Assembly (NCBI GenBank): GCA_047975215.1
Contig: JBKEDD010000051.1
Coordinates: 1-64,000, forward strand
Source of the DNA: JAGRMG01 sp047975215
Lineage (GTDB): Bacteria > Pseudomonadota > Alphaproteobacteria > Rhodobacterales > Rhodobacteraceae
Length of the DNA: 64,000 bases
Direction: 5' to 3'
The notes under the pieces are model-generated. The model searched no databases, had not been told where the DNA came from, and saw nothing but the letters and a program-made list of their open reading frames with translations. This document shows positions 32,817 through 41,593 of the stretch, piece after piece; position 1 is the first letter of the stretch; each line of letters starts with the position of its first letter. A program made the position numbers and the translations under genes.

Positions 32817-32817
32817 G

Positions 32818-33801
32818 ATGCAGCGCGAGACCCTAATCAACCTTGTCGTGCTGGCGATGCTGGTACTTTTTCCGCTCTGGGCCTGGCAGGCGGACCAGCC
32901 GTTCATGATTACCCTGGCGACGCGGGCGGTGATCCTGGCGCTGGCCGGCGTCGGGCTGAACCTGGCGCTGGGGCTGGGCGGCATGGTCAGTTTCGGCCAT
33001 GCGGTGTTTTTCGGCATCGGCGGCTATGCCATGGGCATCCTGGCCAGCCATGCGCAATCCTACGAGCCGATCTTCGAATGGCCGTTCCTGTTCGAGGGCA
33101 GCAAGTTCATGCCGCTGATCTGGCTGGTGGCGATCGTGTCCAGCGGTCTGGCGGCGCTGGCGATCGGGGCCCTGTCGCTGCGCACTTCGGGCGTCTATTT
33201 CATCATGATCACGCTCGCCTTCGGGCAGATGTTCTTCTACTTCACGATCAGCTGGCCTGCCTATGGCGGCGAAGACGGGCTGTCGGTATATGTGCGCAAC
33301 GGCTTTCCCGGCCTCAACACGCTGGACCCGATCCAGTTTTACGGTATCTGTTTCGCCATCCTCGCAATCGTGCTGTTCGCCATGTCGCGGCTGGCGCGGT
33401 CGTCCTTCGGGCTTGCGCTGTCGGCGGCACGGCAGAACGAGGAGAGGGTGCAGGCGGTGGGTATCGGCGTGTTCCGGCTGCGGCTGATGGCGTTCACGAT
33501 CTCGGGGGCGATCACCGGACTGGCCGGCGCGCTGTTTGCCGATCTCAACCGTTTCGTCAGCCCGGTCATGTTCAGCTGGCAGACCTCGGGCGAGATCATG
33601 ATTTTCGTGATCCTCGGCGGGGTCGGGCGGCTTTACGGTCCGGTCGTGGGCGCGGTGCTGTTCATCGTGCTCGAACACGAACTTGGCGGGCTCAGCGAAT
33701 ACTGGCACATCTATCTCGGGGCGCTGCTGCTGGGCGTGGTGCTGTTTGCCCGCGGCGGGCTGATCGGGGTGCTGGCCGGGCGCGAGGTGGCACATGACTG
33801 A
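32818..33801 (+). CDS. Branched-chain-type ABC permease (LivM-like)
   Basis: A 327-residue polytopic permease with LNLALGLGGMVSFGHAVFFGIGGYAMG and the coupling-helix region AARQNEERVQAVGI. The ATG at 32818 lies 1 bp after the upstream stop. Eight bp overlap with the first ATPase gene. It is the second channel subunit of the importer. Confidence 0.9.
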   Translation: MQRETLINLVVLAMLVLFPLWAWQADQPFMITLATRAVILALAGVGLNLALGLGGMVSFGHAVFFGIGGYAMGILASHAQSYEPIFEWPFLFEGSKFMPLIWLVAIVSSGLAALAIGALSLRTSGVYFIMITLAFGQMFFYFTISWPAYGGEDGLSVYVRNGFPGLNTLDPIQFYGICFAILAIVLFAMSRLARSSFGLALSAARQNEERVQAVGIGVFRLRLMAFTISGAITGLAGALFADLNRFVSPVMFSWQTSGEIMIFVILGGVGRLYGPVVGAVLFIVLEHELGGLSEYWHIYLGALLLGVVLFARGGLIGVLAGREVAHD

Positions 33802-34549
33802 ACCTATCCTCGACATTCGCGACATATCGAAAAGCTTTGGCGCCCTGACCGCCAGCAACAACGTGTCGCTGGATCTGCGCGCCGGCGAAATCCATGCGCT
33901 GATCGGCCCGAACGGTGCCGGGAAGTCGACGCTGATCAAGCAGATCGCCGGCAACCTGCGGCCCGATGCCGGAGTGGTCCGGTTCGACGGGCGCGACGTG
34001 ACCGCGCTCGATACCGTGGCCCGCGCCCGCGCCGGGCTGGGGCGCACGTTTCAGATTTCATCGCTGGCGATGGAAATGACCGTGCTGCAAAACGTCGTGC
34101 TGGGGGCGATGGGGCACCGCACCGGGCCATTCCGGTTCTTTCGCCCGGTGATGAAGGATCGCGCGCTGCTGGAGCCGGCGATGAAGGCGCTTGAACAGGT
34201 CGGGCTGGAAGATTTCGCGACCACCCGCACAGCCGATCTGAGCCATGGCCAGCGGCGGCAGCTGGAAGTGGCCGTGGCGCTGACGCTTTCGCCCAAGGTT
34301 TTCCTGATGGACGAACCGATGGCCGGCCTTGGAACCGAGGGGTCGCACCGGCTGATGGGGTTCCTGGACGAATTGCGTCAGGAGGCGCCGATCCTGTTGG
34401 TGGAACACGACATGGACGCAGTGTTCGCGCTGGCCGACCGGATCAGCGTGCTGGTTTACGGACAGATCATCGCCACCGGCAGCGCCGACGAGATCCGCGC
34501 CAACCCGGAGGTGCGCAGCGCCTATCTGGGAGAGGAGGAGGACGCATGA
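33794..34549 (+). CDS. ABC transporter ATP-binding protein (LivG-like)
   Basis: A 251-residue ATPase: Walker A GPNGAGKST (about residue 37), signature LSHGQRRQLEVAVAL, Walker B VFLMDEPMAGLG, and a switch histidine in LLVEHDMD. It powers the importer together with the next ATPase. It overlaps the permease gene by 8 bp and the second ATPase gene by 4 bp. Confidence 0.92.
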   Translation: MTEPILDIRDISKSFGALTASNNVSLDLRAGEIHALIGPNGAGKSTLIKQIAGNLRPDAGVVRFDGRDVTALDTVARARAGLGRTFQISSLAMEMTVLQNVVLGAMGHRTGPFRFFRPVMKDRALLEPAMKALEQVGLEDFATTRTADLSHGQRRQLEVAVALTLSPKVFLMDEPMAGLGTEGSHRLMGFLDELRQEAPILLVEHDMDAVFALADRISVLVYGQIIATGSADEIRANPEVRSAYLGEEEDA

Positions 34550-35235
34550 GTCTTCTCAAACTCGCCCATGTCTCGGCCTTCTACGGACCGTCGCAGGCGC
34601 TGTTCGATGTGCATCTGAACCTGGCCGAAGGCGAGGTTCTGGCGCTGATGGGGCGCAACGGCATGGGCAAGTCGACCACCGTCAAGGTGATCTGCCGGAT
34701 GCTGAAGCATCGCGGCGGGCAGGTGATGTTCGACCGTCACGACCTGGGCGGAATGCGGCCGCACCAGGCGGCGCGGGCCGGGATCGGGCTGGTGCCCGAG
34801 GGGCGGCGCTGCTTTCCCAACCTGACGGTGCGCGAAAACCTGATCGCCGCCGCCCGTCCCGGTGCATGGGATCTGGAAACGGTGGGCAGGCTGTTCCCGC
34901 GTCTGAACGAACGTCACGACCAGAACGCTGCTTTGCTTTCGGGTGGCGAACAGCAGATGCTGGCCATCGGTCGTGCGCTGATGACCAACCCGCGCCTGTT
35001 GATCCTGGACGAGGCGACCGAGGGGCTGGCACCGGTGATCCGGCAGGAAATCTGGCAGGCCGTGGCGCGGCTCAAGGCGGAAACCGGGCTGTCGATTATC
35101 GTGATCGACAAGTCGATCCGCGAACTCGCCGGCGTTGCCGACAGCGCGGTGATCCTGGAAAAGGGCCGTTCAGTCTGGACCGGAGCCTTCGCCGATCTGA
35201 CCCATGACGTCACCGACAAGTATCTCGGGGTCTGA
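34546..35235 (+). CDS. ABC transporter ATP-binding protein (LivF-like)
   Basis: A 229-residue ATPase: Walker A GRNGMGKST, signature LSGGEQQMLAIGRALM, Walker B LLILDEATEGLAP. The usual switch histidine region reads IVIDKS instead of VEQ/VEH, so the catalytic histidine position is occupied by Asp/Lys; such variation is seen in this subfamily. Last gene of the transporter operon. 218 bp without features follow before the glycan cluster. Confidence 0.9.
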   Translation: MSLLKLAHVSAFYGPSQALFDVHLNLAEGEVLALMGRNGMGKSTTVKVICRMLKHRGGQVMFDRHDLGGMRPHQAARAGIGLVPEGRRCFPNLTVRENLIAAARPGAWDLETVGRLFPRLNERHDQNAALLSGGEQQMLAIGRALMTNPRLLILDEATEGLAPVIRQEIWQAVARLKAETGLSIIVIDKSIRELAGVADSAVILEKGRSVWTGAFADLTHDVTDKYLGV

Positions 35236-35453
35236 CCGTCCGTCCTGCCGCCTGCCCGCAAGGGTGCGAGCAACGCGAGCCCGGCAACATCGTAGAGTAA
35301 CGGCAATAAGCGCCGCATCGACGACGTTCGCCGGGTTCGGCCGGATCAAGGGCGCAATGCTGCACGAGTCTTGAGGCACCGGCCCGGCGGCGGCGAAACT
35401 CGGCGGCAAATCCGCTTGCGAAACGGCCGGAAACTGTTCAAACGGGCAGAGCC

Positions 35454-36425
35454 GTGCCGACGTCCGAGGCGCGATCATTCGACGAGATCATTCAAACGCA
35501 CCGGAAACCGAACGTGACCCTTCCCGAAGTCGAAAAACCCGTTCTTTCCGTCATCGTCATCTTTCACAACATGGTGCGCGAAGCGGACCGTACATTGCGG
35601 ACGCTGGCCGAGGCCTATCAGGCGGGCGTATCTGCGGCCGACTATGAGATCATTGCCATAGACAACGGTTCAAGCCAGCCGCTTTCAGCGGACCGGGTGG
35701 CCGCCATTGGCACCAACATCAGATACCATTTCATGCCCACGGACTCGGTCTCGCCTGCCGATGCCGTAAATCTGGGCGTCGAGATGGCCCGTGGCATGTT
35801 TGTCGGACTCATCGTGGACGGGGCCCGAATGGTGACGCCCGGGCTGATAGGTTCGACCATTTCGGCGCTTCGGGGGGTCAGGAGGCCATTCGTCTGCGCC
35901 CTTGCATGGCACCTGGGGCCGGATGTTCAGAACAGGTCCATGTCCGATGGCTATGACGCAACGGCCGAGGATGCGTTGCTGGCGTCGATAGACTGGCACA
36001 CCAGCGGATACCGGTTGTTCGAGATATCGACGCTTGCGCAATCATCGGCTGTCGGTTTTCTCGGCGGGCTGCCAAGCGAGTGCAGCTGGCTGGCAATGCC
36101 GCGCGACGCGTTCAAGGCGATGGGAGGGTTCGACACCCGGTTCAAGACGCCGGGCGGAGGTCTGGTCAATCATGATTTTCTCAAACGTGTCATGGCCGAC
36201 CGCGATACCAACTTTGTCGTCCTGCTTGGGGAAGGTTCCTTCCATCAGGTTCACGGCGGCATAGCAACCAACTGCCCCCCGGAAGAACACCCCATGAGGG
36301 CATTCCAGGAGGAGTATCGCGGGATACATGGCGAGAGCTATGTCAAGCCGCGCTTTCCCGAGCCCTTCTATTTCGGTTCCATTCCCCCGCAAGCGATGCG
36401 ATTCGTGAAAGGGCGTCACGAATGA
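35454..36425 (+). CDS. Glycosyltransferase family 2 protein
   Basis: A 323-residue GT-A-fold glycosyltransferase: LSVIVIFHNMVREADRTLRTL, YEIIAIDNGSSQPL and GLIVDGARMVTPG (where a DxD metal motif would sit, this has VDGAR), and C-terminal FKAMGGFDTRF. Cytoplasmic, without a membrane anchor. The GTG at 35454 has a weak ribosome site, and an in-frame GTG at 35514 is an alternative. First gene of an accessory cluster with a double methyltransferase and a CmcI-like protein. Substrate unknown. Confidence 0.78.
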   Translation: MPTSEARSFDEIIQTHRKPNVTLPEVEKPVLSVIVIFHNMVREADRTLRTLAEAYQAGVSAADYEIIAIDNGSSQPLSADRVAAIGTNIRYHFMPTDSVSPADAVNLGVEMARGMFVGLIVDGARMVTPGLIGSTISALRGVRRPFVCALAWHLGPDVQNRSMSDGYDATAEDALLASIDWHTSGYRLFEISTLAQSSAVGFLGGLPSECSWLAMPRDAFKAMGGFDTRFKTPGGGLVNHDFLKRVMADRDTNFVVLLGEGSFHQVHGGIATNCPPEEHPMRAFQEEYRGIHGESYVKPRFPEPFYFGSIPPQAMRFVKGRHE

Positions 36426-36468
36426 CCGGCCGATAGCCCGGCCGCGACGCGTGGTATTGAGGTACTCC

Positions 36469-38013
36469 ATGAACTATCTGACAGCCCTCGATCTGTTGCA
36501 TGACAGGCTGGCTCCCGCCTCCTATGTCGAGATCGGCTGCCGCGAGGGCCGAAGTCTGAGCCTTTCGCGCTGCCCTGCGCTGGCGATCGACCCGGAATTC
36601 GAGATCCGCGTCGGCCTGACCAGCCCGACGCGGCTGTTCTGCCAGACCAGCGACGAATTCTTCGCCACCCGGAATCTGAGCGAACTGCTTGGTGGGCCGG
36701 TCGATCTGGCCTTTGTCGATGGCATGCACAAGGCCGAATTCGCGTTGCGCGATATCCTGAACCTCGAGGCGCACGCAACGCGGCACAGCATCGTCGTCGT
36801 CGACGATATCCTGCCCGGGCAAATCGAATGGACAAGCCGCGAACGCCAGACCCGGGCCTGGACGGGCGATGTCTACAAGGTGGTCCCGTTTTTGCGCAAG
36901 CACCGGCCGGACCTTGATATCCGGGTCTTTGACATCGAGATGAAGGGGCTTGCCATCATTACCGGATTCAACCCGGGCAACAGGACCGTGCAACAGGAAC
37001 TTGCCCGCCACGAAGCCGAGCTGGCCGGCGAGACGCTGGCGTTCGCCAGTATTGATGCCCTGCGCCGCACACTGGCGCCCGAGCCCGTTGCCGCCCTGCC
37101 GGATTACGTTGAAACGCTTCGTGACCGGCGTCGTTCGGCCCGCCCGGTCATGCCGGGAGATGACGCGCCCGGCGCACTTTATCTGGACTTGCTGAAACGC
37201 AGCCTTCTGAACGAAATCTATCTCGACGACGAAATGCGGCTGTTGTACCTGCGCGACTGCCTGTCGGGGGATGACAGCTTTGACTACGGGGTGCTGCACG
37301 ATATCCGGCATACCCGCGCCGAGGCGTTCGCGGATCTGAAAGCCAGCCGTCGTATCGGCCGTTTCCCTGAACGCAAGATCGCGCGCTCAGGCTTCAGCCA
37401 CACGATGATGGGCCGGTTGCGGCTCGACAGTCTGCATGCCTGTCTCGATGATCTGGCCAAGCGCAACGTTCCGGGTGATCTTGTGGAATGCGGCGTGTGG
37501 CGTGGCGGTGGTTGCATCCTGATGGCCGGTTGGATGCGGGCGCATGGGCAGACGGATCGCAAGCTGGTGATTGCCGACAGTTTCGATGGACTGCCCTCGC
37601 CCACACACGAGCAGGACGGGCAGCTTGATCTGACCAAGGACAGGTTTCCTCAACTCGCGGTGTCAGAACAGACGGTCCGAGAGAATTTCTCGGCCTACGG
37701 GCTGCTTGACGAACGCAGCCAGGTTTTCCTCAGGGGCTGGTTCCGCGATACGTTGAACGACGCGCCGACAAGAGAGATCGCTCTCTTGCGGCTGGACGGG
37801 GACCTTTACGAATCCACGATGGATGCACTGACCGCGCTCTACGATCGGGTCGTTGCGGGCGGTATCGTCATCATAGACGACTATGGCGCGCTTGCCATGT
37901 GCCGCCAGGCGGTCAACGATTTCTTTGCCGCGCGCAAAGAGCCCGTCCCGGAACTTGCGCATATCGACTGGACCGGCGCGTTCTTCGTCAAACCCGCCGG
38001 GCAAGTAGCGTGA
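36469..38013 (+). CDS. Two-domain methyltransferase: class I N-terminal part plus TylF/MycF-type C-terminal part
   Basis: A 514-residue protein. Residues 1 to about 190 look like a Methyltransf_24-type domain (SYVEIGCREGRSLSLS, VDLAFVDGMHKAEF, IVVVDDILPG). From about 290 to the end is a TylF/MycF-type sugar O-methyltransferase (DLVECGVWRGGGCILMAGWM, IADSFDGLPSP, LLRLDGDLYESTMDAL, IVIIDDYGA). The ATG at 36469 has GAGG six bases upstream. The next gene overlaps its stop by 4 bp. Methylation of a sugar or small-molecule hydroxyl is likely; whether the N-terminal half is active is unclear. Confidence 0.8.
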   Translation: MNYLTALDLLHDRLAPASYVEIGCREGRSLSLSRCPALAIDPEFEIRVGLTSPTRLFCQTSDEFFATRNLSELLGGPVDLAFVDGMHKAEFALRDILNLEAHATRHSIVVVDDILPGQIEWTSRERQTRAWTGDVYKVVPFLRKHRPDLDIRVFDIEMKGLAIITGFNPGNRTVQQELARHEAELAGETLAFASIDALRRTLAPEPVAALPDYVETLRDRRRSARPVMPGDDAPGALYLDLLKRSLLNEIYLDDEMRLLYLRDCLSGDDSFDYGVLHDIRHTRAEAFADLKASRRIGRFPERKIARSGFSHTMMGRLRLDSLHACLDDLAKRNVPGDLVECGVWRGGGCILMAGWMRAHGQTDRKLVIADSFDGLPSPTHEQDGQLDLTKDRFPQLAVSEQTVRENFSAYGLLDERSQVFLRGWFRDTLNDAPTREIALLRLDGDLYESTMDALTALYDRVVAGGIVIIDDYGALAMCRQAVNDFFAARKEPVPELAHIDWTGAFFVKPAGQVA

Positions 38014-38654
38014 AGCCGCGGCCGTTTCAAACCGCCTTTGCCGGACCGATGCTGGACGGTTATCAGAAAGGCGTGATGTCTTATACCTACAAGGGCGTTC
38101 GCTGTCTCAAGAGCCCGATAGACCTGGCGATCTACATGCGTCTGATATGGGATCTGAAACCTCGGACGCTTATCGAGATTGGTTCGCACAGCGGCGGCAG
38201 CGCGCTGTTCTTCGCCGATCTTTTGGAGATGTTCGGCTGCGATGAAACGGCCGTCATCTCGATCGACCTGACGGTCCCCGAGGGGATCAAGGACAGCCGG
38301 ATCCGCTTTCTCGAAGGCAGCGTGTTTGCGCTCGGGACAGCCCTGGAACCGGTGGGACTGACGGATCTGCCGCATCCCTGGTTTGTCACCGGGGATTCCG
38401 CACACAGCTATGATGGCTGCCTGTCCGCGCTGGGGTTCTTCGCCAAGCATATGCAGGCCGGGGACATCCTGGCAATCGAAGATGGTGTGCTTGACGATCT
38501 GGGGCTGGGGCCGGAATACCAGGGCGGGCCCAACCGTGCGATCGCCGATTTCCTGACCGCCCGCCCCGGAGTATTCGAGATTGAAACCGGGCTGTGTGAC
38601 ATGTTCGGGATGAACGCCACGTATAATCCGAACGGCTATCTCAGGAAGCTCTGA
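38010..38654 (+). CDS. CmcI-like cephalosporin hydroxylase family protein
   Basis: A 214-residue protein of the CmcI family, which is a SAM-methyltransferase fold despite its name. Landmarks are the YQKGVMSYTYKGVRCLKSPIDLAIY opening, the SAM site LIEIGSHSGGSALFFADLL, a short VISIDLTVPE acidic strand, and GDILAIEDGVLDDLG. The GTG at 38010 overlaps the upstream stop. Homologues sit in polysaccharide and antibiotic clusters and are likely O-methyltransferases or hydroxylases. It is the last rightward gene of the cluster. Confidence 0.8.
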   Translation: MKPRPFQTAFAGPMLDGYQKGVMSYTYKGVRCLKSPIDLAIYMRLIWDLKPRTLIEIGSHSGGSALFFADLLEMFGCDETAVISIDLTVPEGIKDSRIRFLEGSVFALGTALEPVGLTDLPHPWFVTGDSAHSYDGCLSALGFFAKHMQAGDILAIEDGVLDDLGLGPEYQGGPNRAIADFLTARPGVFEIETGLCDMFGMNATYNPNGYLRKL

Positions 38655-38681
38655 AGGCCACGCGGCCGCTTGCGCCCCGCT

Positions 38682-40157
38682 TCAGGTCTGGCGCCGCGCC
38701 GCGTTCGCGCCGGAAATATCGCCGCCCTCCTCGGGGGGCAGGCCAAGCTGTTGGCGGATCGCCGGGTTGTCCGGGTGGCGCAAGTCCGCACGCCGCAGAA
38801 CCGCAACCGCCTCGTCCGGCCGTGACATCTTTCGCAGTACGCGTGCCAGGCTCAGATGCGGGCCGATGGGGGTGTCATCCACGGCGAGGGCCTCGCGCTG
38901 TGCCGCGGCGGCCCCCTCCAGATCGCCGGCCTGTTCGAGACATATACCAAGCTGGTGGCAGATCGACACGTTGCCAGGGTGCTGCATGTTCGCCTTGCGC
39001 AGCACCACGATTGCCTCGTTGACGTTCTTCCCGGTCCTGAGTGCGCGCGCCAGGCCCAGATGATACGAGACCGGCCGGTTGTCCAGGGCGACGGCCCGCC
39101 GGAATGCGCCGACCGCGGCGGTGAGGTCGCCGGCCTTCTCGTTGAGAATACCAAGGTGGTATTGGTACTTCGCATCATCGCCGGCCCCTGCCGCGGCCGT
39201 CCTGGCAAGAACCAACGCCTCGGCGATCCGGCCTCTGGCCAACAGATCCTTGCTCTTGTCCAGCTGCACTTTCGGGATCCGGTCGACACAGGCCGAGCGG
39301 CCCTGCCCGGGGCTTTTTTGAGACCAGTACGCGCGCCAGTCGCTCTCGGGCCGAACGAAAACCGACTCGTCGCGGCCCTCGTCAAAGCGCCGGAACAAAT
39401 CATAGACATGCTTGACGATCCCGGGAATTTCCGGGTCCGCATCGACATCGGCTTGCGATGCGGCGTGATGGCGGGCTCCGGGAGACAGGAACCGGTCGAT
39501 ACCAAGCGATTCGGGGTCGTCCCCGGCAACGAAACCCGGCAGGCCCGCATGTGCGGCCACGGGGCCAAGAGCCTGCCGCCAATCGCGCAGCAGGTCTTCG
39601 TAGTGGATGACCCGCCTTTGCGACCCGCGCGTGTGATACTCGGCCTCCAGCATATAGCTGAGCCAAAGCTGAAGCCCGTGCCTGACGCTCAGCTTGTCGC
39701 GAAAGGCCAGCGAACGCGCCACTTCCAGCGGATTGCGGCAGGCGATCAGGTAGACCGGCCTTGCGTTGCGCGAGCCAATGGCATTGCCCCAGACCGGCAG
39801 AACGCGGGACAGGCGCGGATCCTTGACAACCACCGTACCCGACCGGCCGAATTCCTCATCCATCGTCTCTTCGGCGCTGGTCGCGAAGCGTTCGAAGGCC
39901 GGCGAACCGGTCCAGTCCCCCGGGAACGGCTTGGGATCTGCCCAATGCCTGTCGAAATGCCCGATCACCTCGTCGTTGAGCCGCACGACCGATCGTGGCT
40001 CCCAATATCCGGTGGCGTTGAAGCTGTTGGCGGCCATGAGGTCATTGCAGATGCGCGCGCCCAGCAGGTTGACGCAACGCGCAAGTGCAGATGTGCCCGA
40101 GCGATGCATGCCGAGAACGACAAAGGTCGATGCGGCGTTGTCGTGCGTCTGGTTCAA
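38682..40157 (-). CDS. Sulfotransferase family protein with C-terminal TPR repeats
   Basis: A 491-residue protein. The N-terminal domain (about 1-260) has the 5'-phosphosulfate loop FVVLGMHRSGTSAL and the 3'-phosphate strand YLIACRNPLEVARSLAFRDK, so PAPS-dependent sulfation is likely. The C-terminal ~180 residues are TPR-like repeats (KYQYHLGILNEKAGDLTAAVGAFRRA and copies). I chose TTG at 40157 because AGAGGGGG lies six bases upstream; longer versions start in non-protein-like sequence. It faces the CmcI-like gene and may decorate the same product. Confidence 0.8.
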   Translation of the reverse strand: MNQTHDNAASTFVVLGMHRSGTSALARCVNLLGARICNDLMAANSFNATGYWEPRSVVRLNDEVIGHFDRHWADPKPFPGDWTGSPAFERFATSAEETMDEEFGRSGTVVVKDPRLSRVLPVWGNAIGSRNARPVYLIACRNPLEVARSLAFRDKLSVRHGLQLWLSYMLEAEYHTRGSQRRVIHYEDLLRDWRQALGPVAAHAGLPGFVAGDDPESLGIDRFLSPGARHHAASQADVDADPEIPGIVKHVYDLFRRFDEGRDESVFVRPESDWRAYWSQKSPGQGRSACVDRIPKVQLDKSKDLLARGRIAEALVLARTAAAGAGDDAKYQYHLGILNEKAGDLTAAVGAFRRAVALDNRPVSYHLGLARALRTGKNVNEAIVVLRKANMQHPGNVSICHQLGICLEQAGDLEGAAAAQREALAVDDTPIGPHLSLARVLRKMSRPDEAVAVLRRADLRHPDNPAIRQQLGLPPEEGGDISGANAARRQT

Positions 40158-40463
40158 CTGGAACCCCCTCTGACTTGAAAGGCCCGATGACGGAATTGCG
40201 GAGTGGATGACAGTCCTTTCACAGGCCGCTGGGTGCGTCCGAAACAAGCGCCCGGCCGATGGGCAGACACTATCTTGCGCAACGGCACGATTGCAACGCG
40301 GGCCGTCGACAATGCGGTCCGTGCACATGTGCAGCCGACCGTACTGTTCCAAAACGAGCCGCCCGAACGGACGCCTTGCCGGAACTCTGCCGCAATAGGG
40401 AAACGCATCGCCCCGCCGGGCGGGCACCACCTTCGCTAAGCTGTTGTTTTTGCTTGTTGAAAG
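40158..40463. other. Intergenic region between sulfotransferase gene and tRNA-Lys
   Basis: About 300 bp. Open frames here are GC-driven shadows. It must hold the promoter of the leftward sulfotransferase gene. No copy of the tRNA-Lys 3' end, integrase or repeat was found. Confidence 0.4.
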
Positions 40464-40539
40464 TGGTGAGCCGTGCAGGATTCGAACCTGCGACCCACTG
40501 ATTAAAAGTCAGTTGCTCTACCAACTGAGCTAACGGCCC
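40464..40539 (-). tRNA. tRNA-Lys (anticodon TTT)
   Basis: Minus-strand cloverleaf: acceptor GGGCCGT / ACGGCTC with one G-U pair, D-arm GCTCAGTTGGTAGAGC, anticodon arm ACTGA-CTTTTAA-TCAGT (anticodon TTT), T-arm GCAGG-TTCGAAT-CCTGC, discriminator A and encoded CCA (40464-40466). Its 3' end points toward the glycan-modification cluster. Confidence 0.97.
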
Positions 40540-40750
40540 ACTTTCTTGGCGGAACGCTGGAGCGTTCCCGCCCCGCTCTCTATGCCAATTGATCCACCGG
40601 GATCAACCGCCAAAATCACGGTGCACGCAGGAAACCCGAGATACCGATGTCCCGCTAGGCGGCGTAAGTAGAAAAGTGGCCGCGGCGGGTCAAGTCCCAA
40701 TCGGGCGAAATCGCGGGAACGCTCTGGATCCGTCTGGGCCGGGGGGTTAT

Positions 40751-41593
40751 ATGCGCGCAATGCGTGGTCGCCAGGATAACGGGTTTCCCTTCATGAAGAT
40801 GCACGGGCTGGGCAACGACTTTGTCGTTGTCGACGCCCGCGCGCAGGAATGTGCGATCACGCCGCAGCTTGTCCGCGCCATTGCAGACCGGCGTTTCGGG
40901 GTCGGGTTCGACCAGCTTGCGGTGATCGGCCCGGGGCCGGGCGATGCGCATCTGACCTTTTTCAACGCCGACGGGTCGGTGTCGGGCACTTGCGGCAACG
41001 CGACCCGCTGCATTGCCCGCTACCTGATGGACGAAACCGGCAAGACCGAACTGAGCCTGACCACCGAAGGCGGTGATCTGGTGGCGCGCGATGCCGGGGC
41101 AGGTCTGACATCGGTCAACATGGGCGCGCCGCGTCTGCTGTGGAACGAGATACCGCTGGCCGAGGAGATGGACACAGCGGTTCTGCCCATGGAAGGCGGC
41201 CCGACGGCCACGGGCATGGGAAACCCGCATTGCACCTTCTTCGTCGAGGATGCCGAGAGCGTTCCGCTGGAGGAGTTCGGGCCGCGCCATGAACACCACC
41301 CGCTTTTTCCCGAACGTACCAATGTGCAGGTGGCCCAGGTTATCGGCCCCGACCGTATCAGGATGCGGGTCTGGGAACGCGGCACCGGCATCACGCTGGC
41401 GTCGGGCTCGTCCTCGTGTGCGACCGCCGTTGCGGCGGCGCGGCGCGGGCTGACAGGGCGGCAGGTCACAATCGACCTGGACGGCGGCGCCCTGAAGGTG
41501 GATTGGCGCGATGACGGCGTATGGATGACCGGTCCAACCGCGCATGTGTTCACGGGGATGTTGACGCGCGACTTTCTGGACAGCGTGACATGA
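40751..41593 (+). CDS. dapF: Diaminopimelate epimerase
   Basis: Interconverts LL- and meso-diaminopimelate for lysine and peptidoglycan. The 280-residue protein has FMKMHGLGNDFVVVDA, the first catalytic cysteine in SGTCGNATRC, and the second in LASGSSSCATAVAAARRG. The start at 40751 was chosen from the typical short extension before MKMHGLGNDF. The stop overlaps the mtaB start. It is divergent from the tRNA-Lys. Confidence 0.96.
   Translation: MRAMRGRQDNGFPFMKMHGLGNDFVVVDARAQECAITPQLVRAIADRRFGVGFDQLAVIGPGPGDAHLTFFNADGSVSGTCGNATRCIARYLMDETGKTELSLTTEGGDLVARDAGAGLTSVNMGAPRLLWNEIPLAEEMDTAVLPMEGGPTATGMGNPHCTFFVEDAESVPLEEFGPRHEHHPLFPERTNVQVAQVIGPDRIRMRVWERGTGITLASGSSSCATAVAAARRGLTGRQVTIDLDGGALKVDWRDDGVWMTGPTAHVFTGMLTRDFLDSVT

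Noticed and set aside
30441..33017. 858-codon minus-strand open frame opposite the ABC importer
   Set aside because: Antisense to clear transporter genes, with His/Gln/Arg-rich composition typical of a GC-driven shadow.
35236..35453. Possible second copy of the tRNA-Lys 3' end as an attachment site
   Set aside because: No matching stretch was found by reading this gap on both strands.
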